DNA of 64,000 nt from Dendrolimus kikuchii. Taxonomy: Eukaryota > Arthropoda > Insecta > Lepidoptera > Lasiocampidae. The stretch covers positions 1,488,001 through 1,552,000 of the forward strand of contig CM034412.1 of NCBI GenBank assembly GCA_019925095.2, given 5' to 3'. Of the stretch, positions 10,525 through 20,636 are shown piece by piece (position 1 is the first letter of the stretch; each line of letters opens with the position of its first letter). The position numbers and the translations under genes were made by a program. The notes under the pieces were generated by a model. That model was not told the origin of the DNA and searched no databases. It saw only the letters and a program-made list of their open reading frames with translations.

Positions 10525-10833
10525 TTATCCGTGCAGGAACAGAGAAAGAATACAATTTCCTACGTTGAGGCGGCCTGTCGTAAGAGGCGACAAAACAACC
10601 CACAGCCAGGTGGTAGGGCATTTGCCCGTCTGGATGGCTACCACTCCTGGTCTAGAGCATGCCGCCATAACAACCTTGAGTTGTGTTCCGGCATTAGTGG
10701 CCAGGTTCCAGTCTCTCTTTAGAAAGCAGCAGCGCATTTGTAGAATCTTTAGTGTTTCGAATGTCCATAGGCGATGGTAACCGCTTTCCACCAGTGCGCC
10801 GCCTATCTGCTGAACTCATGCAATAAAAAAAAA
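10525..10833 (+). mobile_element. SINE-A full-length copy, plus strand
   Basis: It begins TTATCCGTGCAGGAAC and ends CATGCAATAAAAAAAAA. It contains the GTCGTAAGAGGCGAC hairpin and the tail shared with LINE-B. One of the complete units used to define the family. Confidence 0.85.
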
Positions 10834-11260
10834 CTGAAAACTAAAGTTTTAAACTATTTTTTTTTAATGAGCAAAACAATTTTATAGTTGCATGCCGCAA
10901 ATGGACAAATGAGGGTGGCCCTTAAAAGAACGCCATAGAAAGATGTGAACACTGGATCAGTTAATGTTAATTATTTTCAACAAATTTCATGAAAATCGTT
11001 TAATTCGAAAAACCAAACTAACAAGCAAGCGAATAGACATTATCGCGTTCACATTGCCCTTTCATTACTGTCAACAAAATGCGGTCCTTTTGGTCTTACA
11101 CCAAAATTAAGGTTTGCACTGAAAATCAGCGTTGTGTCCTTACAAAATAATTTTTTGGCGTCTCCCTTCAAGTTCGACTTCAAGAGGTTCTCTACTGTAT
11201 AAGGACGTGCATACATAAACACAAATACATACATACGTTATACTGTAACTATATTTATAT
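10834..11260. other. Mostly unassigned
   Basis: Only the short shared repeat at 11098-11140 (see 6383) is recognised. No gene. Confidence 0.4.
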
Positions 11261-11740
11261 TGTTACAACTCTGGTCCTGACAAAAACAAATTCACACCTG
11301 TATACCTGTAAAAACACATTTTATGACCATTCGGCATTTAGACTTCTTTTATTTACTTTGTATTTAAAATTTGTCATTAGAAAACGGCCCATTGTTGTAT
11401 TGTAATCTTTTATGGCAGTCATTAGCCAGGTGTGTCGGATTTAAAGTACAAACTGGAAATTCGGTCCACACGGCCGGGCAGAAATATTGCATCTGTGCAG
11501 TATAAAGTAATGCTCGATGGAGGGACGAGCAGTCGAGCGAAGCAAGACGTGTGTAGTACAATCGGGAAACTTTTAGTGACGGACTTTGCGCGTTTTTATG
11601 GAATTACGACCTTCCTGCATTACGTTTGGACTTGATGTGTTCGGTTTTATTTGTACCTGTGTTATACGTCTTTGTATAGTTCTAATAAACTCTATAGTAA
11701 TTCTAACGGCATTTTAATTCGATTCTCGCGACTTGTAACA
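11261..11740 (+). mobile_element. Solo LTR, copy 2 (perfect ATAT duplication)
   Basis: 480 bp with TGTTAC...GTAACA ends, flanked by ATAT at 11257-11260 and 11741-11744. The body aligns with copies 1 and 3 (GACGGACTTTGCGCG, TGTGTTATACGT, AATAAACTCTATAGTAATTC). No internal retroelement genes adjoin it. Confidence 0.85.
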
Positions 11741-12127
11741 ATATATATAATACGGATTTGTTGTAAGTAATTTATGTGAATTGATATCTTCAAAAATGTG
11801 GTAATGCGCGAGTGAGACAGCGATCTCAATTTAGGTAGGCCCTTAAACGTTGTAAGAGAGAGAAGGACTGAAAAACGAAATTCGCCAATCGGTATACCGC
11901 CCCCCGCCTGAAGCTACTTAGAAATCCTTAAGTTATACTAATGCATTTCAAACACCAATAATTTGAACAAACAAATAAATTTTACAACCGTTGAACATTA
12001 TAAAGTGAATTGTTGTTAAACATTTACACAGTTTTGGACCTTGGGGCCAACGGACAAACACACACGACCTCCCTACATGATGTTGCAAGGCCAATACCAT
12101 TCTTAAGTCATGGATTTTATAATAACA
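11741..12127. other. No feature recognised
   Basis: AT-rich sequence with no open frame, hairpin or shared repeat that I can support. Confidence 0.4.
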
Positions 12128-12330
12128 CTAGGATATGCCCGCGACTTCGTCCACGCTTGACTTGAAATTCCAATGGCACAAAGTACCACAGCATTTAAAA
12201 AGGAATGTAAACTATTGTTTTAGTGGAAACTGTGTCCGTATAAGCTAATTTTCATGCACCCGAACAACTTCAAACCGCTCCCGGGAAAATTCCCGCGGGA
12301 TTACCGGGATAAAAAATATCATACATTTTA
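12128..12330 (-). mobile_element. Helitron fragment
   Basis: CTAG at 12128 followed by GATATGCCCGCGACTTCGTC is a typical lepidopteran Helitron 3' end read from the minus strand. Further in is GGGAAAATTCCCGCGGGATT. The 5' end is not recognisable. Confidence 0.55.
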
Positions 12331-12337
12331 TTACATC

Positions 12338-12394
12338 AATTTTTTTTTGCAAGAGGTCAGCAGACAGGGCGTTTGCCTGTCTGCTGACCTCCTA
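12338..12394. repeat. Perfect hairpin made from two SINE-A tails
   Basis: GAGGTCAGCAGACAG (about 12354) and its inverse CTGTCTGCTGACCTC are separated by ~9 bp. The sequence matches the terminal ~17 bp of SINE-A in both orientations. Confidence 0.7.
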
Positions 12395-12568
12395 CTTACA
12401 TACATTCCTTTCCGTACCTTCACCCCGACACTTTCTTTCTTACTTCGGTATTACGAGTATCGATATTCGGTACCCACCTATATGAGACCTTTAGTTTTAG
12501 AAAGACAGAAAGAAAGAAAAAACATTTATTTGGTCTTCACATAGCGAGACACATGGCGATGAATTGTA

Positions 12569-12884
12569 TTTTTTTTTTTTTTGCAGGAGGTCAGCAGACA
12601 GGCAGACGGCCCACTTGATGCAAAGCGGTTACCATCGCCTATGGACATTTGCAACACCAAAGGTGCTACAAATGCGCTGCTGCTCTCTTAAGGGAAACTG
12701 GAACCTGGTCACTAATGCCGGAACACAACTCAAAGTTGTTATGGCGACATACTTTAGACCAGGGGTGGTAGCCATCCAGTCGGGCAAATGCCCTACCACC
12801 TGGCTGTGGGTTGTTAAGTCGGCTCTTACGACAGGCCGCCCGGCCGCAGGAAATTGTATTCTTTCTCCGTTCCTGCACGGATAA
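12569..12884 (-). mobile_element. SINE-A full-length copy
   Basis: Poly-T at 12569, then the full consensus to CTGCACGGATAA. It includes the internal hairpin region CTACCACCTGG and the GTCGgcTCTTACGACA stem, here with one substitution. No clear TSD. Confidence 0.85.
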
Positions 12885-13284
12885 AAAATGTATAAAAAAG
12901 TCTCAAGATTATACCAAATAGAAGCAGTTCAACAGGTGTCTGACGCTGGTTTGGTATTACACGAGCAGTCAGGCATTTACCCATCATGTTTTAAGATGTT
13001 TTTATAAAAGTGATTTCCTTGTAAGAATTGCTTATATAGACGAAATGTTTCAAAACATATTTGAAATTTTTAAAATCAACTAACAAAATAAAAATAAGCT
13101 ATATAAATATACTTTGGACTCTTACGTGAATAATTATAATGACTTAATGCATTTATAATTATTTACAAGCATTAGCAATTTTATATCTTATATCTAACAA
13201 CATACGATGTAAATTTAATTGCAAAATTGTAGGTCACAGAGGTGAAGAGACAATAGCGTAGGTGGCATAAAAACGCGTATTATT
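12885..13284. other. AT-rich, no feature recognised
   Basis: About 400 bp; very AT-rich, short chance open frames only. Confidence 0.4.
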
Positions 13285-13405
13285 TGTACACAATAAGGCT
13301 TGATTCACAGTATGAAGCCATTCACGGTTCAATCTCGCACCGGTCTTGATTCACAGTATGAAGCCATTCACGGTTCAATCTCGCACCGGTCTTGGTCCGA
13401 TGATA
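13285..13405 (+). repeat. Repeat O with 46-bp tandem duplication
   Basis: A 46-bp unit starting CTTGATTCACAGTATGAAGC is present twice with no visible difference (13299-13344 and 13345-13390), followed by a partial third. An inverted, diverged copy of the same repeat lies at about 15640-15750 (ACCGGTGCGAGATTGAAGCG). Confidence 0.8.
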
Positions 13406-13430
13406 TCTCGCTGTATCTACATTACTAGTA

Positions 13431-13453
13431 TGAAGTTATGTATGTATGTATGT
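13431..13453 (+). mobile_element. RTE-A tail-only remnant
   Basis: GAAGTTATG followed by (TATG)n is exactly the last bases of RTE-A, with nothing of the coding region. It is either an extreme 5' truncation or a microsatellite that arose from one. Confidence 0.55.
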
Positions 13454-13490
13454 AAGTTGAAACAGAAGCGTATTCACTGTCGATTTTATA

Positions 13491-13521
13491 ATTGCATAAA
13501 TTCAGCAGATAGGCAGACGGA
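13491..13521 (-). mobile_element. SINE-A tail fragment
   Basis: TTCAGCAGATAGGCAGACGG and ATGGAAAGCG match the SINE-A tail. It is cut at 13521 where an inverted LINE 3' UTR begins. Confidence 0.6.
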
Positions 13522-13705
13522 TGGAAAGCGATTCAAATTCAAGTTTTTATTCAAAATAAGTTCCACTGGAGAACACTTTTTGAAGGTTATACATATAAGT
13601 TAAAATTTAATTTTACTTCTTATTCTATTTACATCGCTTCGCAACGTGTTATTGCTGTTATGGAGAAGAAGCGGCAAGAAACTCCCCAGCAACATGTCTA
13701 GCTAA
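13522..13705 (-). mobile_element. LINE 3' UTR with conserved stem-loop
   Basis: Read on the minus strand it has GCTGGGGAGTTTCTTGCCGC, then ATAACACGTTGCGAAGC, then ACCTTCAAAAAGTGTTCTCC, and ends TATTTTGAATAAAAACTTG. The first two blocks match the 3' UTR of the Jockey-like LINE at 25.04 kb. Similar pieces lie at 17212 and 31755. Confidence 0.65.
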
Positions 13706-14023
13706 AAATTGATTAACTCAAACTTTTCTTTTTTTTTTAATAAATTTTATACAGAAATATGTTACACAATTACTTTTCGAAGAATTAAAGGAGTTGTAGC
13801 AAACAGTGCATACTCAGTAAGACAAAGACACAATAAAAGGAAAGAACGTTATAATAATGACGTACTAAACTTGTATACTGCAACATATCTCCGTAAATTC
13901 CTTACAAGCTTGGCAAGATAAAAACGTTATACAAAATATAGTATAAGAGGTTGGAGCGAGCCGCTATGTAAATGAAATTTTGTCATTTAAGCATTCTTCA
14001 ATAGTGTAGTATCCTATTGCATA
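13706..14023. other. AT-rich, short open frame of unknown nature
   Basis: A 70-residue plus frame (13709-13921) is Lys/Arg/Tyr-rich and resembles nothing I recognise. It is too short and AT-driven to call a gene. Confidence 0.3.
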
Positions 14024-14181
14024 CTATTGCCTATGGACATTTGTAACACCAAAGGTGCTACCTTTATGCTACCGCTCTCTAAAGGCAGACTGCAAACTGT
14101 CCACTAATGCAGAAACAAATCAAGGTTGGTAGCCATCCAGACGGGCAAATACACTACCACCTTTGTGGGTAGTGTTGAGCA
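14024..14181 (-). mobile_element. SINE-A, degraded
   Basis: CTATGGACATTTGTAACACC through GGTAGCCATCCAGACGGGCA follows SINE-A order but with many substitutions and a deleted centre. It is probably one of the older copies. Confidence 0.65.
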
Positions 14182-14920
14182 GGACATGATTATATAAAAT
14201 GAGTTTATACGAGTAACATGACATTTTGTACTGAACCAGTACAACGACCCACTTCAAATGAGGCGAGGAGATTTGTACGGTTTGAACCGCGGCAGTACAT
14301 TTGAGGCGATGAGGCCGGTGAGGCGGTGAGCGTCATTCCCTCATTTGTCCCGGTCAAAACTTCTAGTTCGGAAATGTTCGTTAAGAATCAGATGAGATCG
14401 GCCTCAGTCACATTTTACTAGCTGTCGTACTATAACATTGTCATGTAGTCCCTCTTTGTCATATTAATATCCGTAGAGGCGTTGGTTACGCCGAGGAACA
14501 CCTCCTTGTAAATTCTTCCTCCCCATCCTCGCCATCAAGAAAAGAGTAAACTTTTAAAAGAATGCGCAATAAGAAACGTAAACGGTGTTGTCACGGCTGT
14601 CACAGCAACAAAATAAATATATGAATAATAATTGTTGGAACACAAACAAATAGAAATAAACTGTTATAACCACATTTAATTAGGAAAAGCATAATTCTAG
14701 TAAGTGTGTGAACCCCCGGGGGATGAGCGCAGTGTGGCTGCGGACTGGTGGCGAGGTAAGTCCTTCCTTGCTTCTTTCTCCACGTCCCTTTGCCTTCTCC
14801 CGGCCATCGCATCGCGCCCGCAGGCGTTATTGGACTGTTGTAGCGTAAGCCTCGTTCCGTCCTTCTTCTTACTATTGAGTAGTAGCGCGACAAAAATGTT
14901 GAAATGGTACATTTTAAATT
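14182..14920. other. Unassigned, with a GC-rich patch
   Basis: GC-rich patches at 14240-14350 and 14714-14880 stand out. The second has CCCCCGGGGG and a pyrimidine run CCTTCCTTGCTTCTTTCTCC. Overlapping frames of 60-130 residues on both strands disagree and look like composition effects. Confidence 0.35.
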
Positions 14921-15460
14921 TTGATCCGTATAAATAGCCCAAAAACGCCCTCCTATTTGAAGGAACGCTTTGAGTTCTTTCAAGACAGTAGTACAAGGCT
15001 CTTGAGATCATCAGCAAATCTGCGACTAATAACGTCAATACATTCTACGCAATTTTGTCAGAAATCTTTTACTGTGCAGACTGAAAGGTTGTGGAATGTA
15101 TTGCCAATGAGCATCAGAAGTGCCAAGTCACTTACATCTTTTAATAAACTCCTCAAAGATCACTATCTAAATTTGTAAACAGTAATTTATGTATGTATAT
15201 GTAACTCTATGTACATATATTTGTATATATATATATGTATGTGTATTTTTATTTACTATTAATATATGCATATATTTTAAACTATGCGCACTGAATACCG
15301 ACCCATTATTAGATATGTAAAACTATCTCTTGAAGGTTGTCTGGAAGTCATCGCTGTTAGCAATAAGACTGCCGATTGTACTAGTTATATGATTATTAAC
15401 TCATGTGTATTATTTTCTTGTATGCAATAAAGAATATTCTATTCTATTCTACAAATGTAT
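14921..15460 (+). pseudogene. LINE-C copy 1: RT C-terminus and 3' UTR
   Basis: An open frame ends at the TAA at 15176-15178. It encodes PSYLKERFEFFQDSSTRLLR, then HSTQFCQKSFTVQTERLWNV and LPMSIRSAKSLTSFNKLLKD, the C-terminal tail after the RT in many insect LINEs (family knowledge; clade uncertain). Downstream GGTTGTCTGGAAG, ATAAGACTGCC and a GCAATAAAGAATATTCTATT tail match LINE-C copy 2 at 33.4 kb. The RT core is missing by 5' truncation. Confidence 0.75.
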
Positions 15461-15507
15461 TTTCTACGGAACAAATGTAATGGCTCAAACGTGTACTGCT
15501 CATCGCT

Positions 15508-15590
15508 ATTTGTGGTTTGTTTGGTCGCCTCTTACGACCGGCCACTCCAACGCAGGAACCTGTATTCTTTCTCTGTTATTAGACAGAGAC
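15508..15590 (-). mobile_element. SINE-A 5' end fragment
   Basis: Only GGTCGCCTCTTACGACCGGC through CTGTATTCTTTCTCTG remains, the first ~75 bp of SINE-A in inverse orientation. Confidence 0.65.
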
Positions 15591-15639
15591 AACTGTATAC
15601 AAGTTAACACAAGTCCGATCCCGCTTCAGTCAAATATTC

Positions 15640-15750
15640 TTTCTAGAATATTAGACCGGACCGCCAACGGACTGAGACCGGTGCGAGATTGAAGCGCGAA
15701 TGGCATCATAGTGTGCGAGCCTAAAGGTGGGTGCACACTGCGATTGGAAG
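15640..15750 (-). repeat. Repeat O, inverted diverged copy
   Basis: GACCGGTGCGAGATTGAAGC is the inverse of the block at 13325-13344, and the match continues to about 15725. It has no internal 46-bp duplication, so that duplication is specific to the 13.3-kb copy. Confidence 0.55.
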
Positions 15751-15832
15751 CGTGATTTCAACCGTGACCATGACCAGACTACCGTGAATTCTAAAATTCT
15801 ATTTGAGTTCCGATGTTGGGAATTTCGTCGGG

Positions 15833-16138
15833 TTTTTTTTTATTGCAGGAGTTCAGCAGACAGGCAGACGGCCCACTTGGAAAGCGGTTACCATCGCCTA
15901 TGGACATTTGCAACAGCAAAGTTGCTACAAATGCGCTGCTGCTCTCTTAAGTGAGTCTGGAATCTGGTCACTAATGCCGGAACACAAAGTTTTTATGGCG
16001 GCATGCTCTAGACCAGGGGTGGTCGCCATCCAGTCGAGCAAATGCCCTACCACCTGGCTGTGGGTTGTTTTGTCGCCTCTTACGACAGGCCGCCCGGCCG
16101 AAGGAAATTGTATTCTTTCTCCGTTCCTGCACGGATAA
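15833..16138 (-). mobile_element. SINE-A full-length copy
   Basis: Poly-T tail, full consensus order and CTGCACGGATAA end. It lacks the TGATG after CCACT and has a short deletion at AACACAAAGTT. Confidence 0.85.
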
Positions 16139-16256
16139 CGGGTTGCCATAGCGACTTCAAATCTTGCTTGGGTTATATACATATCAATTTCATTCAAAAG
16201 TACTAGTAGAAGTATTTTTACAAACCTCATTTGACATATTCTTTTTCATATAAAAA

Positions 16257-16552
16257 TACTAAGTTTTAGCAGTTTTAAGCGCGGTAATTTATTTGATTTT
16301 TATTATTCCGACGTTTCGGCCACTTTTCAGTGGCTGTGAACACGGAAGACAAAGATGTCAAGTGTCAACGAGTATTGTTAAAGTTTTATTTCGCCTACCG
16401 CCAACTTGTTCATTTTAAATATTTAGTTTTAATTTTGTTTATGGTTATTATTTACTCTATAGGAACCTAATCTAATTTACTACCGCTTCACAAAATGTTG
16501 TTTGTGGCTTGAAGAGAAGAAGCGGCGTAAGAAAAAATCATGATTTGATTCT
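16257..16552 (-). mobile_element. LINE-D 3' end, longest antisense copy
   Basis: It contains, in order, GCAGTTTTAAGCGCGGTAAT, GACGTTTCGGCCACTTTTCA, GAAGACAAAGATGTCAAGTG, CGCCTACCGCCAACTTG, then the inverted stem-loop region (GCTTGAAGAGAAGAAGCGGC). This order defines the LINE-D 3' UTR. Confidence 0.65.
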
Positions 16553-16605
16553 TTAATTTTTTTTGGCATTTAAAAGCTATCTAAGAAAATATAGCACGTA
16601 AGTAT

Positions 16606-17033
16606 TGTTACGATTTGGGCCACCTGCAAATTTGTAAACAAAACGCATTTATAACCGTCTTCTTTTGTTTACTTTGTGTTTAAAATTTGTGATTGGAACA
16701 ATAACCCATCGTGTATTGTAATCTTTATGGTAGTCATTAGTCAGGTGTGATCCTTAGAAATTCTGTCTACAGATATATTGTATTTGTACAGTATAAAGCA
16801 ATGCCCCGACGGAGGGGTGGGCAGTCTTGCGATAGTCACAAGCGACGCAAGACGTGTGAACATTTGACGATTTATATAGTGACGGACGTTGCGCGTGTTA
16901 TTGAATTGTGCATTACGTTTGAACTGATTGTGTTCAGTTATATTTGTACCTGTGTTATACGTGTTTGTATAGTTCTAATAAATTCTATAATAATTCCAAC
17001 GGCATTTTAATTATAGTCCCGGAACGTGTAACA
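16606..17033 (+). mobile_element. Solo LTR, copy 3
   Basis: 428 bp with TGTTAC...GTAACA ends. Flanks are GTAT (16602-16605) and TTAT (17034-17037), a 4-bp duplication with one change. It is shorter than copies 1 and 2 through internal deletions. No coding region adjoins it. Confidence 0.8.
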
Positions 17034-17211
17034 TTATAAATATCCAAAACATTTTCTTTTAATTGATTATATATTGAAATACAGTCTGCTAGCCATACAA
17101 TTTATACAGTCTTGATACAAACTTCTACTAGAGATACTTTTGAAAGTCATATACAAGATCCATACATTAGTACGCCACGTCCGTTGCCACCTTAGCAGCG
17201 ATTCATCAAAG

Positions 17212-17345
17212 TCAAATTAAAAAGTTTTTATTTAAAATAAGTTCGACCGGAGAACATTTTTTGAAGGTTATTCAAATATATTAAAATTTAAATCTACCTA
17301 TTCTTTGTACACCGCTTTGCAACGTATTATCGCTGTTTAAGAAGA
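17212..17345 (-). mobile_element. LINE 3' UTR fragment
   Basis: GAACATTTTTTGAAGGTTAT and CCGCTTTGCAACGTATTATC align with the inverted LINE 3' UTR at 13522. It is cut at the stem-loop, and RTE-A copy 5 follows directly. Confidence 0.55.
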
Positions 17346-17346
17346 A

Positions 17347-17610
17347 AAGGGTGAAGGTAAGGAAAGGAATGCTTCGGTGGTTCGGGCATGTGGAAAAAAT
17401 GCATGATGAAAGAATGACTAAACAGATATACAATGCAGAAGTCGTGGAAGGCCACGACACAGCTTCCGTGATCAAATCGATCATGTACTAGCAGAAGGTG
17501 ATGTCAGGAGCCTTAAGAACAGACGAGCGTGCATGACAAGAGCTATGAACGTCAAAGAAGCAAGTGAGGTGTGTAAGAATAAGTGGCGTGAAGTTATGTA
17601 TATATGTATG
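17347..17610 (+). mobile_element. RTE-A copy 5, internally deleted
   Basis: It starts GGTGAAGGTAAGGAAAGGAA and runs to GTGGCGTGAAGTTATGTA. Two short deletions (the KVDGC region near 17430 and the KWRSVVRAYPA region near 17580) disrupt the frame. Confidence 0.8.
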
Positions 17611-17689
17611 TTTGATTGTGTGTGTTGTTACAATGATTTTGTATATGTATGTGTTAGTTAAATTATTGATTTATTATATTGTTTTTAGT

Positions 17690-18005
17690 CTGCAATTAAT
17701 TTATATTTATCAAACTGCATTATGCTGTATATATTGTTGTTATGCGTGTTGCATTGTCCACCGTGACTTCACTTTATGGTCCCAGACGTAAGAACAGCGC
17801 TATTCCTTGTTGGCTAGCATTATGCTGAGACTGTGTCTAATTTAGGACTTGTTTTGTTCCTATTATTTTTCTATTTCTATTAATATTAACTAAGTTTTTG
17901 TCCTAAATAAAATGTTTTTCTTTCTTTAAATTTCTCTCTAAACACTATTAGTAGAATCAAATCGTGGTTACTTCAACAATTTTCTGATCTAATATACACA
18001 TTATT
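17690..18005 (+). repeat. Repeat P, copy 1 (TTTC-tailed)
   Basis: GTCCACCGTGACTTCACTTT, TTTGTCCTAAATAAAATGTT and TTCTTTCTTT recur inverted at 20155-20460. The right part (CAATTTTCTGATCTAATATA through ACCACGTACTA) resembles the middle of SINE-T1, so this may be a SINE-T1-related retroelement with a (TTTC)n tail. Confidence 0.5.
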
Positions 18006-18009
18006 TATA

Positions 18010-18415
18010 ATTACCACGTACTAACAGTGAACAAAAAAATTATAACACCACACAAAATCACAAACACATAACTAACAACAAAACTTACACACATACTGAA
18101 ACCAACGCGCACTACACGCATTGCATTACACGCACACTTCACAAACAAACCGAGACACACAAAGAGCCTAGAAATTAATAACCCAGACACAGAAAAGAAA
18201 AAACCAACACACATGGCACTAGATAGGACAATATATATAAGTATAGATATAAAGCCAACACTGCACATGCACTTCCTCATAACACCAGCATGTAACAGAT
18301 ACACTCTACATTAGTATAAGTTTAGTATTAAAACTAGAATATATTAATATAATAAGTTATTCGTAAGACACATACACCTCAACACAAAAGTCAATCACAA
18401 GAACCAAAAAATTAA
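18010..18415. other. Strand-asymmetric A+C-rich stretch
   Basis: About 400 bp almost without G on the plus strand, made of CACA-, AACA- and ACAC-type words. A 97-codon minus frame here is very hydrophobic only because the strand is G/T-rich. I do not call it a gene. Confidence 0.5.
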
Positions 18416-18446
18416 ATCTAAAAATTAAGTTGTAAAAAAGGGTACG

Positions 18447-18782
18447 GAACTCGAGTCCGTAGAGTTGTTAATAGTAAAAAAAAAACTTGAGAGGTGTCAA
18501 GGGACACCCGGATGGAACGAAGTTCCTTTCGATTAATTAGTGAAGTTATAATAATATTTTTTTTATTATTAACAAATATAATGTTATATAAACTTATTAT
18601 TAACAAATATAACAAATTAAGTTGTCTCTCTCTCTCTCTCTATAAGAGAGAGAGAGACAGACAGAGAAACATGCGACGCCGCACAGCTTACAATAGCTTA
18701 AGCAAAAAGTGTCGTGACAACTTTTCGTAAGAATTTTTTCCGTCTAGCCCCCTTTCACAACGCGCGATAAGGAACTCCGTTC
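18447..18782. repeat. MITE-like element with inverted ends
   Basis: GGAACGAAGTTCCTTTCG (about 18516) pairs with CGATAAGGAACTCCGTTCC (about 18765). Between them lies a perfect (CT)n/(AG)n hairpin at 18622-18662. A lone right end AAAGGACTTCGTTCC recurs at about 25644. No clear TSD. Confidence 0.5.
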
Positions 18783-19049
18783 CAAAAACAGTGAACGAAA
18801 ATATTATGATGAAACCTGCTCATCGAGGAAACCGAATTTCATCAGAAATGTTTTCCCGTTAGGTACAAATTGTAAGGAAGATTTGTATTAACGAAATCAC
18901 GGTTCATCACATCATGTAAACAATCCTTAACATCCACACATGTTCATATTAAATAATGATTATGAAGTTGTTTATTTATTTTATGACTAACCTTTCATTA
19001 TGTAGGTATTGTAGGATAAAATATTTAAAACTACGTTTTAATGGATTTA

Positions 19050-19294
19050 TACATACAGACATAGCTTCACGCCAGTTCCCTTGCGGGGTAGGCACGAACA
19101 ACAGAGCGCCATTCGAGCTTATTCTTACACACCTCACTCGCTTCTTTGACATTCATAGCTCTTGTCATGCAAGCTCGTCTGTTCTTAAGGCTCTTGACAT
19201 CACCTTCTGCTAGTACACGATCAATTTGATCATGGAAGGTGTGTCGTGGCCTTCCACGACTTCTGCATCCATCCACTTTTGCATTGTATATCTG
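19050..19294 (-). mobile_element. RTE-A copy 6, with 12-bp TSD
   Basis: It is flanked by TTAATGGATTTA at 19038-19049 and 19295-19306 (perfect). It encodes, on the minus strand, the last ~80 residues of the RTE-A protein. The (CATA) tail is already degraded. Confidence 0.85.
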
Positions 19295-19413
19295 TTAATG
19301 GATTTAATAGCGGAATATTTTTTCATTTATATTGTAGGAAACCTACATAGACACTGGCTGTATGAAAGCCTAGTTATTTTATAATAAAACCATGAGTCTA
19401 ATAATATTGTCAG

Positions 19414-19576
19414 TTTTTTTTTATTGCGGGAGTTCAGCAGACAGACAGACGGCCCACTCGATGGAAAGCGGTTACCATCGCCTATGGACATTTGCAACAC
19501 AACTCAAGGTTGTTTTAGCGACATACTTTAGACCAGGGGTGGTAGCCATCCAGTCGGGCAAATGCCCTACCACCTG
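19414..19576 (-). mobile_element. SINE-A with deletion, cut at the CCAGG boundary
   Basis: Poly-T tail at the left. About 100 bp are deleted between two AACAC words (TTGCAACAC|AACTCAAGG), and the copy ends CTACCACCTG, the recurrent internal boundary. Confidence 0.75.
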
Positions 19577-19613
19577 AAAGTTGCTATTGAACTATTGATG
19601 TGAAATATTATAT

Positions 19614-19740
19614 GGTAATAAAACTACGTTTTAACGGTTTTAAGCGAGGTAATTTATTTGATTTTGGTTTATCCGACGTTTCGGCCACTTTTCATTGGCC
19701 GTGATCACGCAAGACAGAGATCACGGCCACTGAAAAATTA
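19614..19740 (-). mobile_element. LINE-D 3' end fragment
   Basis: GTAATAAAACTACGTTTTAA, GACGTTTCGGCCACTTTTCA, then a turn-around GATCACGGCCACTGAAAA in the other orientation, giving a small fold-back. Confidence 0.55.
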
Positions 19741-19825
19741 CTAAACACTATTATTTATACAAATCACGAAAACTTAAGAAAATATTATTATATGGTATTT
19801 AATTAATACAAAATATAGTAGAAGT

Positions 19826-19976
19826 ACATACATACATACATACATAACTTCACGCCAGTTCCCTTGCGGGGTAGGCACGAACAACAGAGTGCCATTTAGG
19901 CTTATTCTTACACACCTCACTTGCCTCTTTGACATTCATAACTCTTGTCATGCAAGCTCGTCTGTTCTTAAGGCTC
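19826..19976 (-). mobile_element. RTE-A copy 7, with 12-bp TSD
   Basis: 151 bp including (CATA)n, flanked by perfect TATAGTAGAAGT at 19814-19825 and 19977-19988. It retains only the last ~45 codons of the protein. Confidence 0.88.
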
Positions 19977-20039
19977 TATAGTAGAAGTGAAGTGCAATTT
20001 TCATTTTATATAGATATACGCGCATACACCAGCTAAGCA

Positions 20040-20145
20040 AGTTACAGTCTGCTGAAATACAAGTTTTAAATATTTCGACGTTTCGGCCACTTTTTAGTAG
20101 GAAGACAAAATTGTCAAGAGTCAATAATCAATGTTAGTTTTTATG
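20040..20145 (-). mobile_element. LINE-D 3' end fragment
   Basis: TTTCGACGTTTCGGCCACTT and GAAGACAAAATTGTCAAGAG; a short, diverged piece of the LINE-D end. Confidence 0.5.
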
Positions 20146-20154
20146 AAAGAAAGA

Positions 20155-20456
20155 AAGAAAGAAAATATTTTATTTAGGACAAAAACAAGTTAATATAATT
20201 AGAAAAATAGTACGTGGTAATTATAAATAATGTGTACATTAGATCAGAAAATTGTTTAAGTAACCAGGATTTGATTGTACTAATAGTATTTAGAGAAAAA
20301 AATTCAAGAAAGAAAAATATTTTATTTAGGACAAAATCTAAGTTAATAGAAATAGAAAAACAATAGAAACAAAACAAGTCCTAAATTGGACCAGAAAGTG
20401 AAGTCACGGTGGACAATACAACCCATAACAACAACAAAATATATAGTATAATGCAG
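20155..20456 (-). repeat. Repeat P, copy 2, inverted and duplicated tail
   Basis: AAAGAAAGAAAGAAAATATT then TTATTTAGGACAAA occurs twice (20150s and 20308), with the SINE-T1-like middle between. It is the inverse of 17690-18005. Confidence 0.5.
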
Positions 20457-20636
20457 TTTTTTTTTATTGCAGGAGATCAGCAGACAGGCAGACGGCCCAC
20501 TTGATGGAAAGCGGTTACCATCGCCTATGGACATTTGCAACAGCAAAGTTGCTACAAATGCGCTGCCGCTCTCTTAAGGGAGACTGGAACCTAGTCACTA
20601 ATGCTGGAACACAACTCAAGGTTGTTATGGCAGTTT
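20457..20636 (-). mobile_element. SINE-A, interrupted by another SINE-A
   Basis: Poly-T tail at the left; the match runs to GGTTGTTATGGCAG. The remainder resumes after the nested copy at about 20875-20915 (CTAGAGATGGAGTGGTAGCC). Confidence 0.7.

Noticed and set aside
10525..10833. Open frames of 70-110 codons with MRCCSLKGDWNLVTNAGTQL and PAAGNCILSPFLHG repeated across the window
   Set aside because: They are translations of SINE-A in various frames. They change frame between copies, have no start context and occur on both strands.
14600..15038. Two long minus-strand frames (127 and 113 codons)
   Set aside because: They overlap each other in different frames and the second is antisense to the LINE-C protein tail. 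No domain is visible.
18011..18304. 97-codon hydrophobic minus-strand frame resembling a membrane protein
   Set aside because: Its composition follows from the G-poor plus strand (mostly Val, Cys, Phe, Leu, Ser codons), and there is no motif or repeat of it.
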